From the NCBI GenBank assembly GCA_003339415.1, contig PDHQ01000054.1, positions 1 to 64,000 of the forward strand: DNA of 64,000 bases. The letters are read 5' to 3'. The stretch is from Ophiocordyceps camponoti-saundersi (nom. inval.). Lineage: Eukaryota > Ascomycota > Sordariomycetes > Hypocreales > Ophiocordycipitaceae. A program made the translations under genes and the position numbers. The notes below the pieces were generated by a model. It did not search any database. It had not been told where the DNA came from and was given only the letters and a program-made list of their open reading frames with translations. Positions within the stretch are counted from its first letter, which is position 1; every line of letters begins with the position of its first letter. Positions 45,925 through 58,283 of this stretch are shown here, piece by piece.

Positions 45925-46625
45925 ATAAAAAATATAAGGATATATACTATACTTATTACTCTCTCTTACTTTTTACTTTATAATAAAGTATACTTAAGGA
46001 TATATACTATATTTATTATTTTATAATAAAATATACTTAAGGATATATACTATATTTACTACTCTCTCTTACCTCTTATTTTATAATAAAGTATACTTAA
46101 GGATATATACTATACTTATTACTTTATAACGAAATATACTTAAGAATATATACTATACTTATTACTTTATAATAAAATATACTTAAGGATATATATTATA
46201 CTTACTACTCTTTTCTACCTCCTATTTTATAATAAAGTATACCTAAAAATATATACTATACTTACTACTCTCTCTTACCTCCTACTTTATAATAAAGTAT
46301 ACTTAAGGATATATATTATACTTATTACTTTATAATAAAGTATACCTAAGGATATATATTATACTTACTACTTTATAATAAAATATACCTAAGGATATAT
46401 ACTATACTTATTACTCTCTCTTACCTCTTACTTTATAATAAAGTATATTTAAGAATATATACTATATTTACTACTTTATAATAAAGTATACTTAAAGATA
46501 TATACTATACTTATTACTCTCTCCTACCTCTTACTTTATAATAAAATATACTTAAAGATATATACTATACTTACTATTTTATAATAAAGTATACTTAAGA
46601 ATATATATTATACTTATTACTCTCT
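45925..46625 (+). repeat. Tandem array of a roughly 42-60-bp unit
   Basis: Units of the type ttataataaagtatacttaaggatatatactatacttatta repeat about 13-15 times, some with an inserted ctctcttacctc block. No gene seen. Confidence 0.8.
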
Positions 46626-46774
46626 CTTACTTACTAGTTACTACTTTACTTATTATTATAATAATTAATTTCTTAAATATTTTTTAATTAAGTATATTTA
46701 TATATAGCTAAGGTTTAATATAATATACTTAAAAGGTTAATTTTAAAATAACTTATTTATTAAGGAGTTTCGAA

Positions 46775-47158
46775 AGCTTAGTATATTTTATAGCACGCCT
46801 CGCCCCCTAGCCTATCCCTAAGTAGCTTATAGTAACTTATAAGATAAGGGGAGGTTTAAAAGCTTAGTATATTTTATAATATACCTTACCTCTTAACTTA
46901 TTCCTAAGTAGCTTATAGTAACTTATAAGATAAGGGAAGGTTTAAAAGCTTAGTATTCTTTATAGTACGCCTCGCCCCTTAGCTTATCCCTAAGTAGCTT
47001 ATAATAACTTATAAGATAAGGGGAGGTTTAAAAGCTTAGTATATTTTATAGCACGCCTCGCCCCTTAGCCTATCCTTAAGTAGCTTATAATAACTTATAA
47101 GATAAGGGGAGGTTTAAAAGCTTAGTATACTTTATAGCACGCCTCGCCCCTTAGCTTA
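46775..47158 (+). repeat. 87-bp tandem repeat, five copies
   Basis: Units begin agcttagtat at about 46,775, 46,861, 46,947, 47,034 and 47,119 and contain gcacgcctcgccccttagc and gataaggggaggttt. The last unit is partial. Confidence 0.85.
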
Positions 47159-47450
47159 GTTTATATAATCTATTTATATTATATACCTTTTACTTTATTA
47201 AGGATTTTAGGGAGTTAATTTTATAAAGCTTTAAATAAAAATAATAATACTTAGTTAACTATATTTTATTTCTACTTACTATTAATTAAAGAATAGCTTA
47301 AAAAGTTATTATCTTAAGCTAAAAAAGGGCTATAAGCTTACCCTCTTAAGCTAGGAAAAGCTTAAATAGTTTACGCTTTTATAAATCTAAGAGGTATACT
47401 AGTAAGTATAGCCTCTTATACTACTTTTAAAAAGTAAAAGAAAGGTTACT

Positions 47451-47700
47451 TATTAAGGCATCTCACGATACCTTAATAGCCTCGTGTTATCCCTATAGCC
47501 TCGTCTCTTCGTACGGCCTTCCTAAGTTATAAGGAACCTTTATACGAGATCCTTCTAATCTTATAACTCCCTACTCTACTTTTTATATTCCTTACTATTA
47601 CTTTATACGTTCGATTAGGTATTTAGATAGCTACCCTCCCCGTACGTTATATATAAGAGGGTAATCGCGATAATATACTCCTTTTTAGGACCCCTATATT
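47451..47700 (+). repeat. 5' LTR of the copia element
   Basis: Starts TATTAAGGCATCTCACGATACC (first bases of a direct repeat with 54,119), with the start probably TG before RIP. It ends near ggacccctata; the exact end is uncertain by a few bases, so no target duplication is claimed. Confidence 0.83.
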
Positions 47701-50700
47701 ATTAGTAATAGATAGCCTATCTAATACTAATTAGTATATCGGGTAATATATAGATTAGCTAAGACGGAAAAAATAACTATAGATAAAAGGATTAGTAGTC
47801 CGTTATACTTAACCCTACCCTCTCGTATAACTTAGTAGTATATATAATAGCTACCTCGCACGATAGAGAAAGAAGATAGGTTTTTCCCTATACCGAACCC
47901 CCTCGGACGATAACGATAGCTTTACGTGCCCTATTATCCGATAAAAACTCTCGTGCGCCCTTAGCACCTTCGAACGCGCCTATGCCCGCGTATACCTAGC
48001 CCGAACCGACCTAGGTAACCCCGGAACCGACTTAAACCTAAGCTTAGGAACTTAACCTAATTACGTACGAAGAGATAGCCGAAGGAAGCACTATCCCGGT
48101 CCGTACGTAGTAAGTAAAGATTAGCTTAGATTTCTAGGAAACTGACCCGAAAATCGCAGACGGACCTTTAGACGTTAAACTTATAACGTATATAGGAAAG
48201 ATTACGTATAAAGCGATATATTTAAGAATTAGGGGCTCTTTTCTTATTAGAAGCGCCTAGGAAGATTTCTATAGATAGACCGAATACTAAGTAAAGTAGG
48301 TTTCTTATCTATTTCTTAAGGCCTTCTTATAGCTTCTTAAGGAACGAGGCGTTACCGTACGATAAACTAGCAGTTTTATCGAGAAATTCCTCTCCGTAAT
48401 TAAAGCTCTATATAATTACGTTTCGGCTACCCCTTCGATAACCCTAGTAACCCCTACCCTAAAGCTTATCTAGAAAATTATCCTATTAATCGAGGTTCCC
48501 CTTCGTACGACTCTTAGCATAACTCCTAATATAACCCCGTATAAAGTAAAGAAAATACTAGACCCGTCCACGGCTCTCGTAATAATCCTAAAAAGCCCGG
48601 CCTTTATTTTTCCCCCCGTATAACCGATTTATAATAGCCCGATCACTCCTAAGAAAATTATAATATTTAGTAAAAGCTAGCGAAAAGATTAGAATTACTT
48701 AAGCCGTCCGTATAATATCTTATATAATAAAGCTAAGCTTTTTATATTATACTACTAATAAATTAGTATTACCGAAAACTAGTACTACGCTATTTTCTTA
48801 GACGTTCTTACGGGCCCGGCGTAATCGTACTACCTCTATTATATAAAACCCGAGAAGAGGTAGGACGAGATCTATCGAATACTTAATTCGTATTTTAATA
48901 TAATAATAAATTATATGTAATACTAAGCTAATTAGACCGGTATAACTTTTACTTTTATATAAAGGAAATACCCGGAGAAAACTATATTAGAAGTCCTTAA
49001 GGAATTAATTAAGAAAATATAACTCGTATAACGTGCCCTTAGCGAAGGGGAAACTTAACTCTACGCTACGATAATAAGGGCCTGCCGTAAGGTGCCGGAA
49101 CTTAAGCTAGTATTTCTCTCTACGAAGCCCTTATATAAAGAGTTTTTCTCTATTCTTTACACGTCGCTCTAAGTCGCCCTTAACCGTAGGAAAACGTCTA
49201 ATTAGTTCTTTATTAATCGATATTATCGTATAAACTCCTTACGATTAAATTTACCTTAGCTAAAGTTCCGTACGGGTAAATTTAAATAAGTTCGGTAAGA
49301 GGACCGCCGCCTATTACCTTATATAAAAAAGCGTTATTTTATTTATAAGAAGGAAAGGTATTAGTCGATAAATTATAAGTAAGGGGATTTTAACCGCGCG
49401 AGAAAGGCGTACTTTACTTCGTGCGAAGAATTCGATAAGGACCCCCTTACGGACGACGAATTCGAAGCCTTCCTCCTTAAGTACGAGGAATATAATATTA
49501 TTAATAACCTTAATAACTCGTCGTATAAAGAGGAAGATAAGAACGCTCCTAAGGAAGCTACTTAATTTATCCTCTTAAGTACCTTTATATATCGATTTAT
49601 AAGGGAAAATATCTTCGCACGGTAAACCGTATAACTAAGTAATTAAGTTTTTCTCGTAAACGCTTATTATATAGAATACTAAGGATAACTTTAAGATATT
49701 AGCGCCGCGAACTTCTTTACTATTAATAGAAACTAGGCCGAAGTATTTATATAAGAGAATCTAAATACGTAGATTAATTAAACCCTAAGTACCGTAATAA
49801 TTAAGTTTAGTAGCTCGGCTATTATAACCTTAATTAGTATAATTAATATTAATAGCCCTCTCGGTATTATACGGTACTACGTTCTTAATACCTTTACGCT
49901 ATTCCTCCTCTCCCTCGGAGATATAGATCGCTTAGGGGTATATTTCGATAATATTAGGAACGTTATTATATACGAGGACGGTTAGACGATCCCCGTCGTA
50001 CGGAAATAGAGATATTTATTCTTCTATATATCTCCGCGCGAAGCCGCCCTCTTTTTTATAAAAGTATAGCTCCGTTATTTATACCGTCGCTTTAGATACC
50101 CTTATACGGAATATCTTCGTAACTTATTTCGGAACGTAAGTTATAGCGACGTCTCCGAAATATCGCTTTATATAATAAAGAAATTCTACTACTAATACTA
50201 AATATATAACCCCTCGCTATAGCGATTTAAATTCTTAATTAAGAATAACGTTTTTTTTAATTATAAGATTATTATAGATATTATACGACTAGGTAATAAG
50301 AACGCTCTCTACGTTATTAATAAGGCTATGTTTTTTTAAGCTACTATCTTCGTATAATTACTCTCTGCCTAAGATATATAGAACGCCCTTTACCGCTATT
50401 AGATTATTATTTACTAAGGCCCTCCGGATATTATTACGTATAACCCTAGTATAAACTTCTTTTTAGATAAATTCCGTTTTTCCGCACGAATTATTAGTTC
50501 GTTATATAAGGAAATACTTATTAAGGCGCACTAAGTAGTTAGTAAAGTCGAACGCTCGCACGTCTCTTTTCGACGTGCGTATAATATACTTAAGGAAGAC
50601 CTTAAAAACTAGGCCGATAATAATATAATCCTTTAGCTTACGGTAAAATACTTAAATAATATAATAGGACTTAATAGCCTTATACCTATACTTTTTATTT

Positions 50701-53439
50701 TCGGTACGTACCCTTATATTTACGGTACCTCGCCCCTATTTCCGGATATTATCGTATAAGTAACCGCGATTTAAAAGGTAATAAAGGTAATTCGGGAACT
50801 TCGTACGAAGAGAGATATTAGCCGCGCACTTACTACGTAAAACGGACCTTACTTATACGAGAACCTTATACTTCCCCTTCGTTCCTAGGTAATAGTTTAG
50901 CGTAAACGCCGAGGCTAGATAAGACCGTACGAACTTTTAGTAATCGAAGAGTAATCTATTTTTATAGACCTTCCTAGTAGCCTTACTAAGTTCCGTATAA
51001 CGTAGATTAAGCTATATTTTCCGCCTAATAAAGCTCTTATAAAAGAAGCTAATACTTATATAAAGAGATTTACTATCGAGATTCCGCGTTATAGCTTACG
51101 GGGATATAAGGATTTTACCGATCGTATAGTAAACTTATTTATCTCCCTCGCTTTCCTCTCGGAGAAAGAAACGAAAGATATTACCCTTACCGTACGACTC
51201 TATTAAGATAGTATTATTATAACCTCTAGCCTCCTATTTAAAGAATTAAACCGCGCCGAAATTAATAGCCTTACCGCCTAAGATATTTTTATCTTTATAT
51301 AATATAACCCGGCTAAGTATAGCTAGCTATATATCTTCTATACGAGGCTTATATAAGAAATTAAGAATAAGATTATAAAGCTATATAAGAAATTATAACT
51401 TATCGTATAAGGCTACGCCGATACCGATAAGGCTACTATACTTACTTAATCGCTTATAATTTTATAAATAAGCTAGAGACTAATCCTCGCTCTAAGCTCT
51501 TTTTTTATATAGTTATATAGTATATACGGAGAGCTACGCGATATTACCTAGGCGTATATATAGTCGCATAACCGCCTAATAAGACTAATTTTCGTATAAT
51601 TACCGAAAAAGATATAAAACTACTTCTCGGAAAGTACTATTTTATATATCCGTTATCCGCTATACGAAATAGTAAAATTAAGCGTTTACTAGTTTAAAAT
51701 ATATTATAAGTATTACTATATAAACTTAAAAATAATAACTTTAATATATAACCTGTACTTTCTCTTTATACCTGCCGGCCTAGATTCCTTCGGCCTTATA
51801 GGAATATAGACCGATAATACCCTCTCCTTTATCTCTCCCGCCTTCTCGGCCCTCGAGGAAGAATCCCTTAAGTAATAAAACCTTCGTACGAAGCCGAAAA
51901 CACGCCTCTCATATAAGACGCCGATCGAATTTAACGGCGGACGAATTTCCCTCGAAGGCGATAGTATTCTCTTCGTATAGAAAGGATAAGCTAAGGTATT
52001 ATAAGTTATCGACCTAATTAAAGAAAACGCTCCGTAAGCGTACCTCTTATAACGCGTATAAGGAGCGTATATCTTATTAATCTGCTAGCCCGAAGTAGCG
52101 TATAACCTCTTAGCCGCTGCTTAAGTTTAGGAACTAATAAAGGAAGATTATAACGCCCTAAACGCCCGCGTATAATAGCAGATTAAGAACGCCGACCGGG
52201 GACTATACTTTATTCCTCTTAACCTCCCCTATACGAAGCTCTAGATCTTTACCGATAGCTTATTCGTAAATAATAAAGACCTATCTTCGCAGATAGGATT
52301 CGTAATCGTACTAAGTAAAGAGGTAGCTTATACGAAGAATAAAGTCTTTATCTACGGTAATATCGTGCACTAATCCTTAACGAAATATAAAAGAGTAACG
52401 TATAGCGTGCTTATAAGTAAATTATATAGTATTATATAAGGAATCGATAATAATATCGCCTTTAATACTACGCTTTAGAAGATCGTACGTAGTCTCTCCT
52501 TACTAGATATCCCTCTCGTACTCTATATAGACTTATACTCCCTCTACGACTATTTAGTTAAGCTTAGTAGTACGAGGGAGAAGAGGCTTATAATCGATAT
52601 TATAGCCTTATATAAATCGTACGAAAGAAAGGAGATTGCCGAGATATTCTAGATCGATAGTAAAAATAACCTAGCAGATATTATAACGAAGAAAGGCCCG
52701 AATAACGCTCTCGTATAACTAGTTATAATAAATAAGATTACGATTAGGATAAAAGTAATTATTGAAAAACTCGCGCTACTATCGCCGCCCCCTAAGCTTA
52801 TAAATTTAACGCTATATAAAAAGAATAAAACGGCCGCCGCCCTTTACCTTATATCGCTTAACGATAGCGAGAACGGACCGCCGGCAATATAATAGGTTTA
52901 TTATTATCGTTATCGTTATCTTTATTATCTTCCTCTTCTTCGTTAGAGTCGTCGTCCGACTCGTCCTCCTCCTCCCCGGCCCCCTCTTTTTCCTCCTCGT
53001 TATTATCGTTCTTATTATTATCTTCTTTATCTTCGTCCTCGTCCTCGTTATCTTTATCGTTATCTTCTTCCTTATCCTTATCTTCGTCCTCGTCGTTATG
53101 CGACTAGAAGTAATTATAATACCGGCCCTTCGAATCCTAAACGTAGGGCCTATAGGCCCCGCCCTAATAGCCGCGAATATAGCGGTAACTTAAGAACGGA
53201 CCGCTATTATAATAAAAGTAATAATAAGCGTAAGGGCCCTATGCTAGGAACCGACCGGCCGACTAAATTATTACCGCCCGATAATAGCTAGGGCGGCGTA
53301 CGACCTTAAAGATAAGCTTAACAGCTATCTCTCCGGCGCGAAGGCGTAAAGCTATATTATAAAAAGTCGCCGAAAGGTAGCGACGTTCCTTATTTTACCG
53401 TATAATTAGCTTATATTTATAAAGATACCTCGCACGAAG

Positions 53440-54085
53440 AGAATATATACGCTAATCGCTACCTAAAGGAACTTAGCGCGGATAGCGTTATCGCTTTTAA
53501 GGGTAATAGTAACGGTCCCGTTAGAAACGGGAAGGCGCCCGAGGATTATAATAATAAATATAGTTATCGTATAACTTCTTATTCTTCTTCTTCTTATTCT
53601 TCGTTATTATATAAAGAGATAGCGGCTATAGTAGTAACTAATAATAATAATAGTTATAATAGTAATAATACTACTACGGCTATTATTATAAAGGATAAAG
53701 AAGGGAAGAATCTTTCTTTCGTATAAAAGGAAGAGGAAGGTATTTCTTATAGTTAGTAGGACTTGCTAGCTATAAACGGTAGCCCGAAAATTTCTACTAA
53801 CCGGCTACTTTCCTCGCACTTTCTCTCTCCTATACCTTTAGCTATAACTACGAATTCTACTACGCACGAAACCTTTAAGCCTTAAAACGATACCGATCTC
53901 GAGCGTACGAAGCTAATAGATTACTCTCTCGATAAGTAATCTTCTCTTACCCGCCGTACGAATATCTCCTTATATAAGCAAACTTTATATAAGACTCCGC
54001 ACCGCACGATAGCTCTCGCTACGCGATAACCTTAACCGTACGAGCGATATAACTGCCTACTACTACCGAGCGCTTACTAAGGAAG
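53440..54085 (+). pseudogene. Decayed extra ORF between copia pol and 3' LTR
   Basis: From the triplet CGC TAC CTA AAG GAA the plus frame stays open for over 80 codons. It is then broken only by TAA/TAG, at sites that could be former CAA/CAG/TGG. The inferred product is rich in Ser, Asn and Thr (Asn/Thr runs near 53,640-53,690). An acidic-or-Ser low-complexity tract, depending on strand, precedes it at 52,890-53,105. I recognise no family. It may be an additional element gene, a captured host fragment, or an antisense frame. Confidence 0.45.
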
Positions 54086-54118
54086 CTATATAATATACTA
54101 TAAAGAAAAAACTGCGAG

Positions 54119-54373
54119 TATTAAGGTATCTTACGATACCTTAATAGCCTTATATTATCCTTATAGCCTTATCCCTTTATATAGCCTTCCTAAGTTATAA
54201 GGAACTTTTATATAAGATCCTTCTAATCTTATAACTCCTTACTTTACTTTTTATATTCCTTACTATTACTTTATACGTTCGATTAGGTATTTAGATAGCT
54301 ACCCTCCCCGTACGTTATATATAAGAGGGTAATCGCGATAATATACTCCTTTTTAGGACCCCTACGTTACAGT
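54119..54373 (+). repeat. 3' LTR of the copia element
   Basis: Direct repeat of 47,451-47,700, more RIP-altered in its first 100 bp and nearly identical in the last 120 bp. It is preceded by an A/G-rich tract, ataaagaaaaaactgcgag. Confidence 0.83.
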
Positions 54374-54377
54374 AACG

Positions 54378-54625
54378 TATATACTAGTGCCTAGTATATA
54401 TACTAATACTTATATATATTTATATATATATACTAGTGCCTATATATATGCCGGTACTTATATATATACTAGTGCCTAAAGTATATATTAGTGCTTATAT
54501 ATACTAGTGCTTATATATATACTTATACTTATATATATACCGCTACTTATATATATACCGCTACTTATATATATACTATTACTTATATTATATATATATT
54601 AATACTTATATATACTAGTGCCCCC
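54378..54625 (+). repeat. TGCCGGTGCC minisatellite, heavily RIP-altered
   Basis: tatatatactagtgcctatatata-type units directly follow the copia 3' LTR. Almost all TG have become TA, leaving occasional gtgcc and ccggt cores. Confidence 0.75.
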
Positions 54626-55635
54626 TTATACCTGCTTTAGATTACGAAGAAGCTCCTAGATTTTTTTCCCTTAAAAATTAATTAACTTACTTCCCGCCTC
54701 TTTATATTATAAAAATAACTATATATTATAAGATATTATCGCTACTTACTATTTTAGATTTTTAAGGCGAAAATAGTAAGTAAAAATTATAATATATATA
54801 GTTATTTATTTTCTTTAAAATATCTCTTTTTTCTTTTATTTCCCCCTTATTAATAAAATAAGGTATTAGAAAGCTTTTTACTATCTTTCTTAATATTTAT
54901 AGCTATAAGTTATACTTATTATATCTTTTTCTTCCCTTTATATATATTAATTATCCCTAATTACCCTTAATTATACTTATTTACGCCTTTACTAAAAATA
55001 TAAAAAGTTATAAAAGATTTAGAAATAATACTTAAAAACTTTATAATAGCCTTATTACTCTTAGTAAGCGATTTCTTTTTATCCTTATAATAAGGAGTAT
55101 CTTTAGCTAAAACTACGCTTTTAAGAAATTAATAATAAATATAAAAGACTTACTTTCGCTATATTATAATTATATAATTCGCAGTATTAGATATTATACT
55201 TTTTATAAGTATACCTTAAGCTTAGAGATTATAATCCCTTAAGCGGTAAAAAAGTAGTTAAGGATAATATTATATTTAATACTAATCTTATAGCCTAAGC
55301 TACGAGAGGTAGCGGTAAAACCTTTAATAGTAAGGGAGATAAGGCTATAATAAGCTTTTTAGTAATAGGGGCCGCTACTATTCCCGCCCCTTAAGAAATA
55401 GCTACCGCTTATACTAAAAGCTTAATAGGAGAAAAAGGGGCTAATAGCTAAAAAAAATAAGGAGGGATAGTTAGGGGGAAAGTGGCAGATATTTTCTCGC
55501 CGCTATTAGGGGCGTAGTTTATAAGATATACTTACTTTCTTAGAATATTAAGTAAGTTAATACCTCTCTTAATACCTCTTTTACTTATAATCTCTTAGAT
55601 TTATAATACTTTTAAGTATAATCTTAAGCTTATTA
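54626..55635. other. RIP-degraded DNA, unassigned
   Basis: AT-rich sequence with GC-richer patches near 55,290-55,500. A short un-RIPped gtggcag lies near 55,480. No gene recognised. Confidence 0.5.
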
Positions 55636-57050
55636 TATCTTCTATTATTATATACTTATTATAGCTATCTTTTATAATTATCTCCCGCCGCTATACTTAT
55701 TATAGCTATTTTTTATAATTATCTCTCGCTACTATATGCCCACTATAGCTATCTCTTATAATTATCTCCTACCGCTATACTTACTATAGCTATCTCTTAT
55801 AATTATCTCTCGCCCTTATATACTTGCTATAGCTATCTCTTATAATTATCTCTCGCCGCTATACTTATTATAGTTATCTCTTATAATTATTTTTTATAAT
55901 TATCTCTTACCTTTATATACTTACTATAATTATCTCTTATAATTATCTCCTACCCTTATATACTTATTATAATTATCTTTTATAATTATCTCTTACCGCT
56001 ATACTTACTATAGTTATTTTTTATAATTATCTCCCGCCCTTATATACCCGTTATAGTTATCTCTTATAGTTATCTCTCGCTATTATACCCGCTATAATTA
56101 TCTCTTATAATTATCTCCCGCCCCTATATACTCGCTATAATTATTTCTTATAATTATCTCTCGCTACTATATACTTATTATAATTACTATTATTATACTT
56201 ATTATAATTATCTTTTACCCCTATATACTTATTATAATTATTATTACTATACTTGCTATAATTATCTCCCGCCCTTATATACCTACTATAATTATTTTTT
56301 ATAGTTATCTCTCGCTATTATATACCTATTATAGTTATCTCTTACCCTTATATACTTACTATAATTATCTCTTATAGTTATTTCTCGCCGCTATATACCC
56401 GCTATAATAGTTATCTCTCGCTACTATACTTATTATAGTTATTTTTTATAATTATCTCCCGCCCCTATATACTTACTATAGTTATTTCTTATAGTTATTT
56501 CTCGCCGCTATACTCGCTATAGCTATCTTTTATAATTATCTCTTACCGCTATATACCTATTATAGCTATCTCTTATAGTTATCTCCCGCCCTTATATACT
56601 CGCTATAATTATCTTTTATAATTATCTCTCGCCGCTATATACTTATTATAATTACTATTACTATACCTACTATAGTTATCTTTTACCCCTATATACTTAT
56701 TATAATTATTACTACTATACTCGCTATAGTTATTTCCCGCCCTTATATACCCGCTATAGTTATTTTTTATAATTATCTCTCGCCGCTATATACTTACTAT
56801 AATAGTTATCTCTCGCCGCTATATTTACCGTAATTATCTCCTACTTTTATATACCCGCTATAGTTATTTTTTATAATTATCTCTTACCTTTATATACCCG
56901 CTATAGCTATCTCTTATAATTATCTCCCGCCTCTATATACTTATTATAGTTATCTTTTATAATTATCTCTCGTTATTATACCCGCTACTATACCTATTAT
57001 AGCTATCTCTTATAATTATCTCCCGCTATTATACTCGCCGCTATATACTT
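55636..57050 (+). repeat. Roughly 43-bp tandem array, copy 1
   Basis: Units of the type tatacttattatagctatctcttataattatctcccgccgcta repeat about 30 times with variable length. It is followed by a spacer shared with the second copy at 60,380-62,090. Confidence 0.83.
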
Positions 57051-57189
57051 ACTAAAAGGAGGATTTATAACCCCCCCTTATAAGTCTTATAAGCCGAATT
57101 TAAGCGTACTTTTATAAGTATAGCTCGGTTATAAAATATACTAGAAATTAATTACTTTTTATATATAATTTTTATAAAATTAACTTACG

Positions 57190-57785
57190 CTACTTAATAC
57201 TTATATATTAATATATATACCGGTACTTATATATATATACCGGTGCTTATATATACCGGTGCCTATATATATGCCGCTGCCTATATATACTAGTGCTTAT
57301 ATATGCCGGTGCCTATATGTGTGCCGCTGCCTGTGTGTGCCGGTGCCTATGTGTGCCGGTGCCTGTGTGTGTGCCGCTGCCTGTGTGTGTGCCGGTGCCT
57401 GTGTGTGCCGGTGCCTGTGTGTGTGTGCCGGTGCCCGGAGTATATGCCGGTGCCTGTATATGCCTATGCCTGTATATGCCTGTGCCTGTGTGTGCCGGTG
57501 CCTATATGTGTGTGCCGGTGCCTGTGTGTGTGCCGGTGCCTATGTATGCCGGTGCCTGTGTGTGTGCCGGTGCCTGTGTGTGTGTGCCGGTGCCTATATA
57601 TGCCCGTGCCTGTGTGTGTGCCGCTGCCTGTGTGTGTGTGCCGCTGCCTGTGTGTGCCGGTGCCTGTGTGTGCCGGTGCCTGTGTATGCTAGTGCCTGTG
57701 TGTGTGTGCCGGTGCCTGTGTGTGCCGGTGCCTGTATGTGTGCCGCTGCCTGTGTGTGCCGGTGCCTGTGTGTGCCGGTGCCTAT
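57190..57785 (+). repeat. TGCCGGTGCC minisatellite, core not RIP-altered
   Basis: Units TGCCGGTGCCTGTGTG repeat with preserved TG in the core (57,310-57,780), grading to tatata at the left end. All three plus frames are open and Cys/Val/Pro-rich because of the repeat, not coding. Confidence 0.85.
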
Positions 57786-58134
57786 TATTGCGGCCTGTAA
57801 GTGCGTCAAGTGAATAATAGCATTAGCACTATAAATAAAGATTCTAAGCTAAGGAAAGAAGAGAGAAAAAGAGGAAAAACTCTCGTAGGCGGAATCCTAG
57901 TAGAATAGATAAAGGCACGTGCTAGTAAAAATAGGAAAGGGCATAGAAATCTGCCTAGAAATCCTAGTAATTTCTAAGTAAGTAAATAGTTATATTTCCT
58001 AGTAATTTCCTTTAAGGTTTTTCCGGGTAATTTTATAATAAAGATTTCTAAAGTTACGTAAAGTTTTATTAGAAATCTTTAAAAATTACCGTAAAAAATA
58101 TAAGGAAATCTGAAAAGAAACTTAGCGCGTAATA
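57786..58134 (-). repeat. Antisense solo-type copy of the 349-bp gypsy LTR
   Basis: Reverse complement of 31,377-31,725. Its array-side end keeps CA/TG (for example gcggcctgtaagtgcgtcaag) while the LTR-start end is RIP-altered (TGTCACGCGCC has become TATTACGCGCT). Confidence 0.8.
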
Positions 58135-58283
58135 TTACCTTTTAATAAAGGTCTTAATATACTTATTATAATAATAATAATAATATTCGTATATTAATAT
58201 GCTTAATTTAGCTTAGAACTATCCTATATATATTTTAGGGGTGGGAAAAACCGGAGAACTTAGAGTAAAACCCTCCCCTTCGG

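Larger units (their letters stand above)
47451..54373 (+). mobile_element. RIP-degraded Ty1/copia LTR retrotransposon
   Basis: LTRs of about 250 bp (47,451-47,700 and 54,119-54,370) flank plus-strand gag and pol. Gag extends to about 49,565 and contains a decayed zinc knuckle near 49,325-49,390. The protease/integrase part includes LSLGDIDRLGVYFDN (about 49,905-49,960) and a GPPDIITYNPS-like integrase core near 50,420. RNase H has SSQIGFVIVLSK at 52,284-52,319, then KRVTYSVLISKLYSI, YSLYDYLVKL, TREKRL, SYERKEIAEIF and a closing K-G-P-N-N-A-L by about 52,715. Integrase-before-RT order and the RNase H sequence identify copia. About 1.4 kb remains between pol and the 3' LTR and holds a further decayed frame. 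Confidence 0.87.

Noticed and set aside
55636..57050. CRISPR-like regular repeat array
   Set aside because: Units are contiguous and variable with no unique spacers, in a fungal genome; it is an ordinary tandem repeat.
57259..57817. Three overlapping plus-strand ORFs rich in Cys, Val, Pro, Ala (up to 184 codons)
   Set aside because: They are the three frames of the TGCCGGTGCC minisatellite; all frames are open because of the repeat unit.
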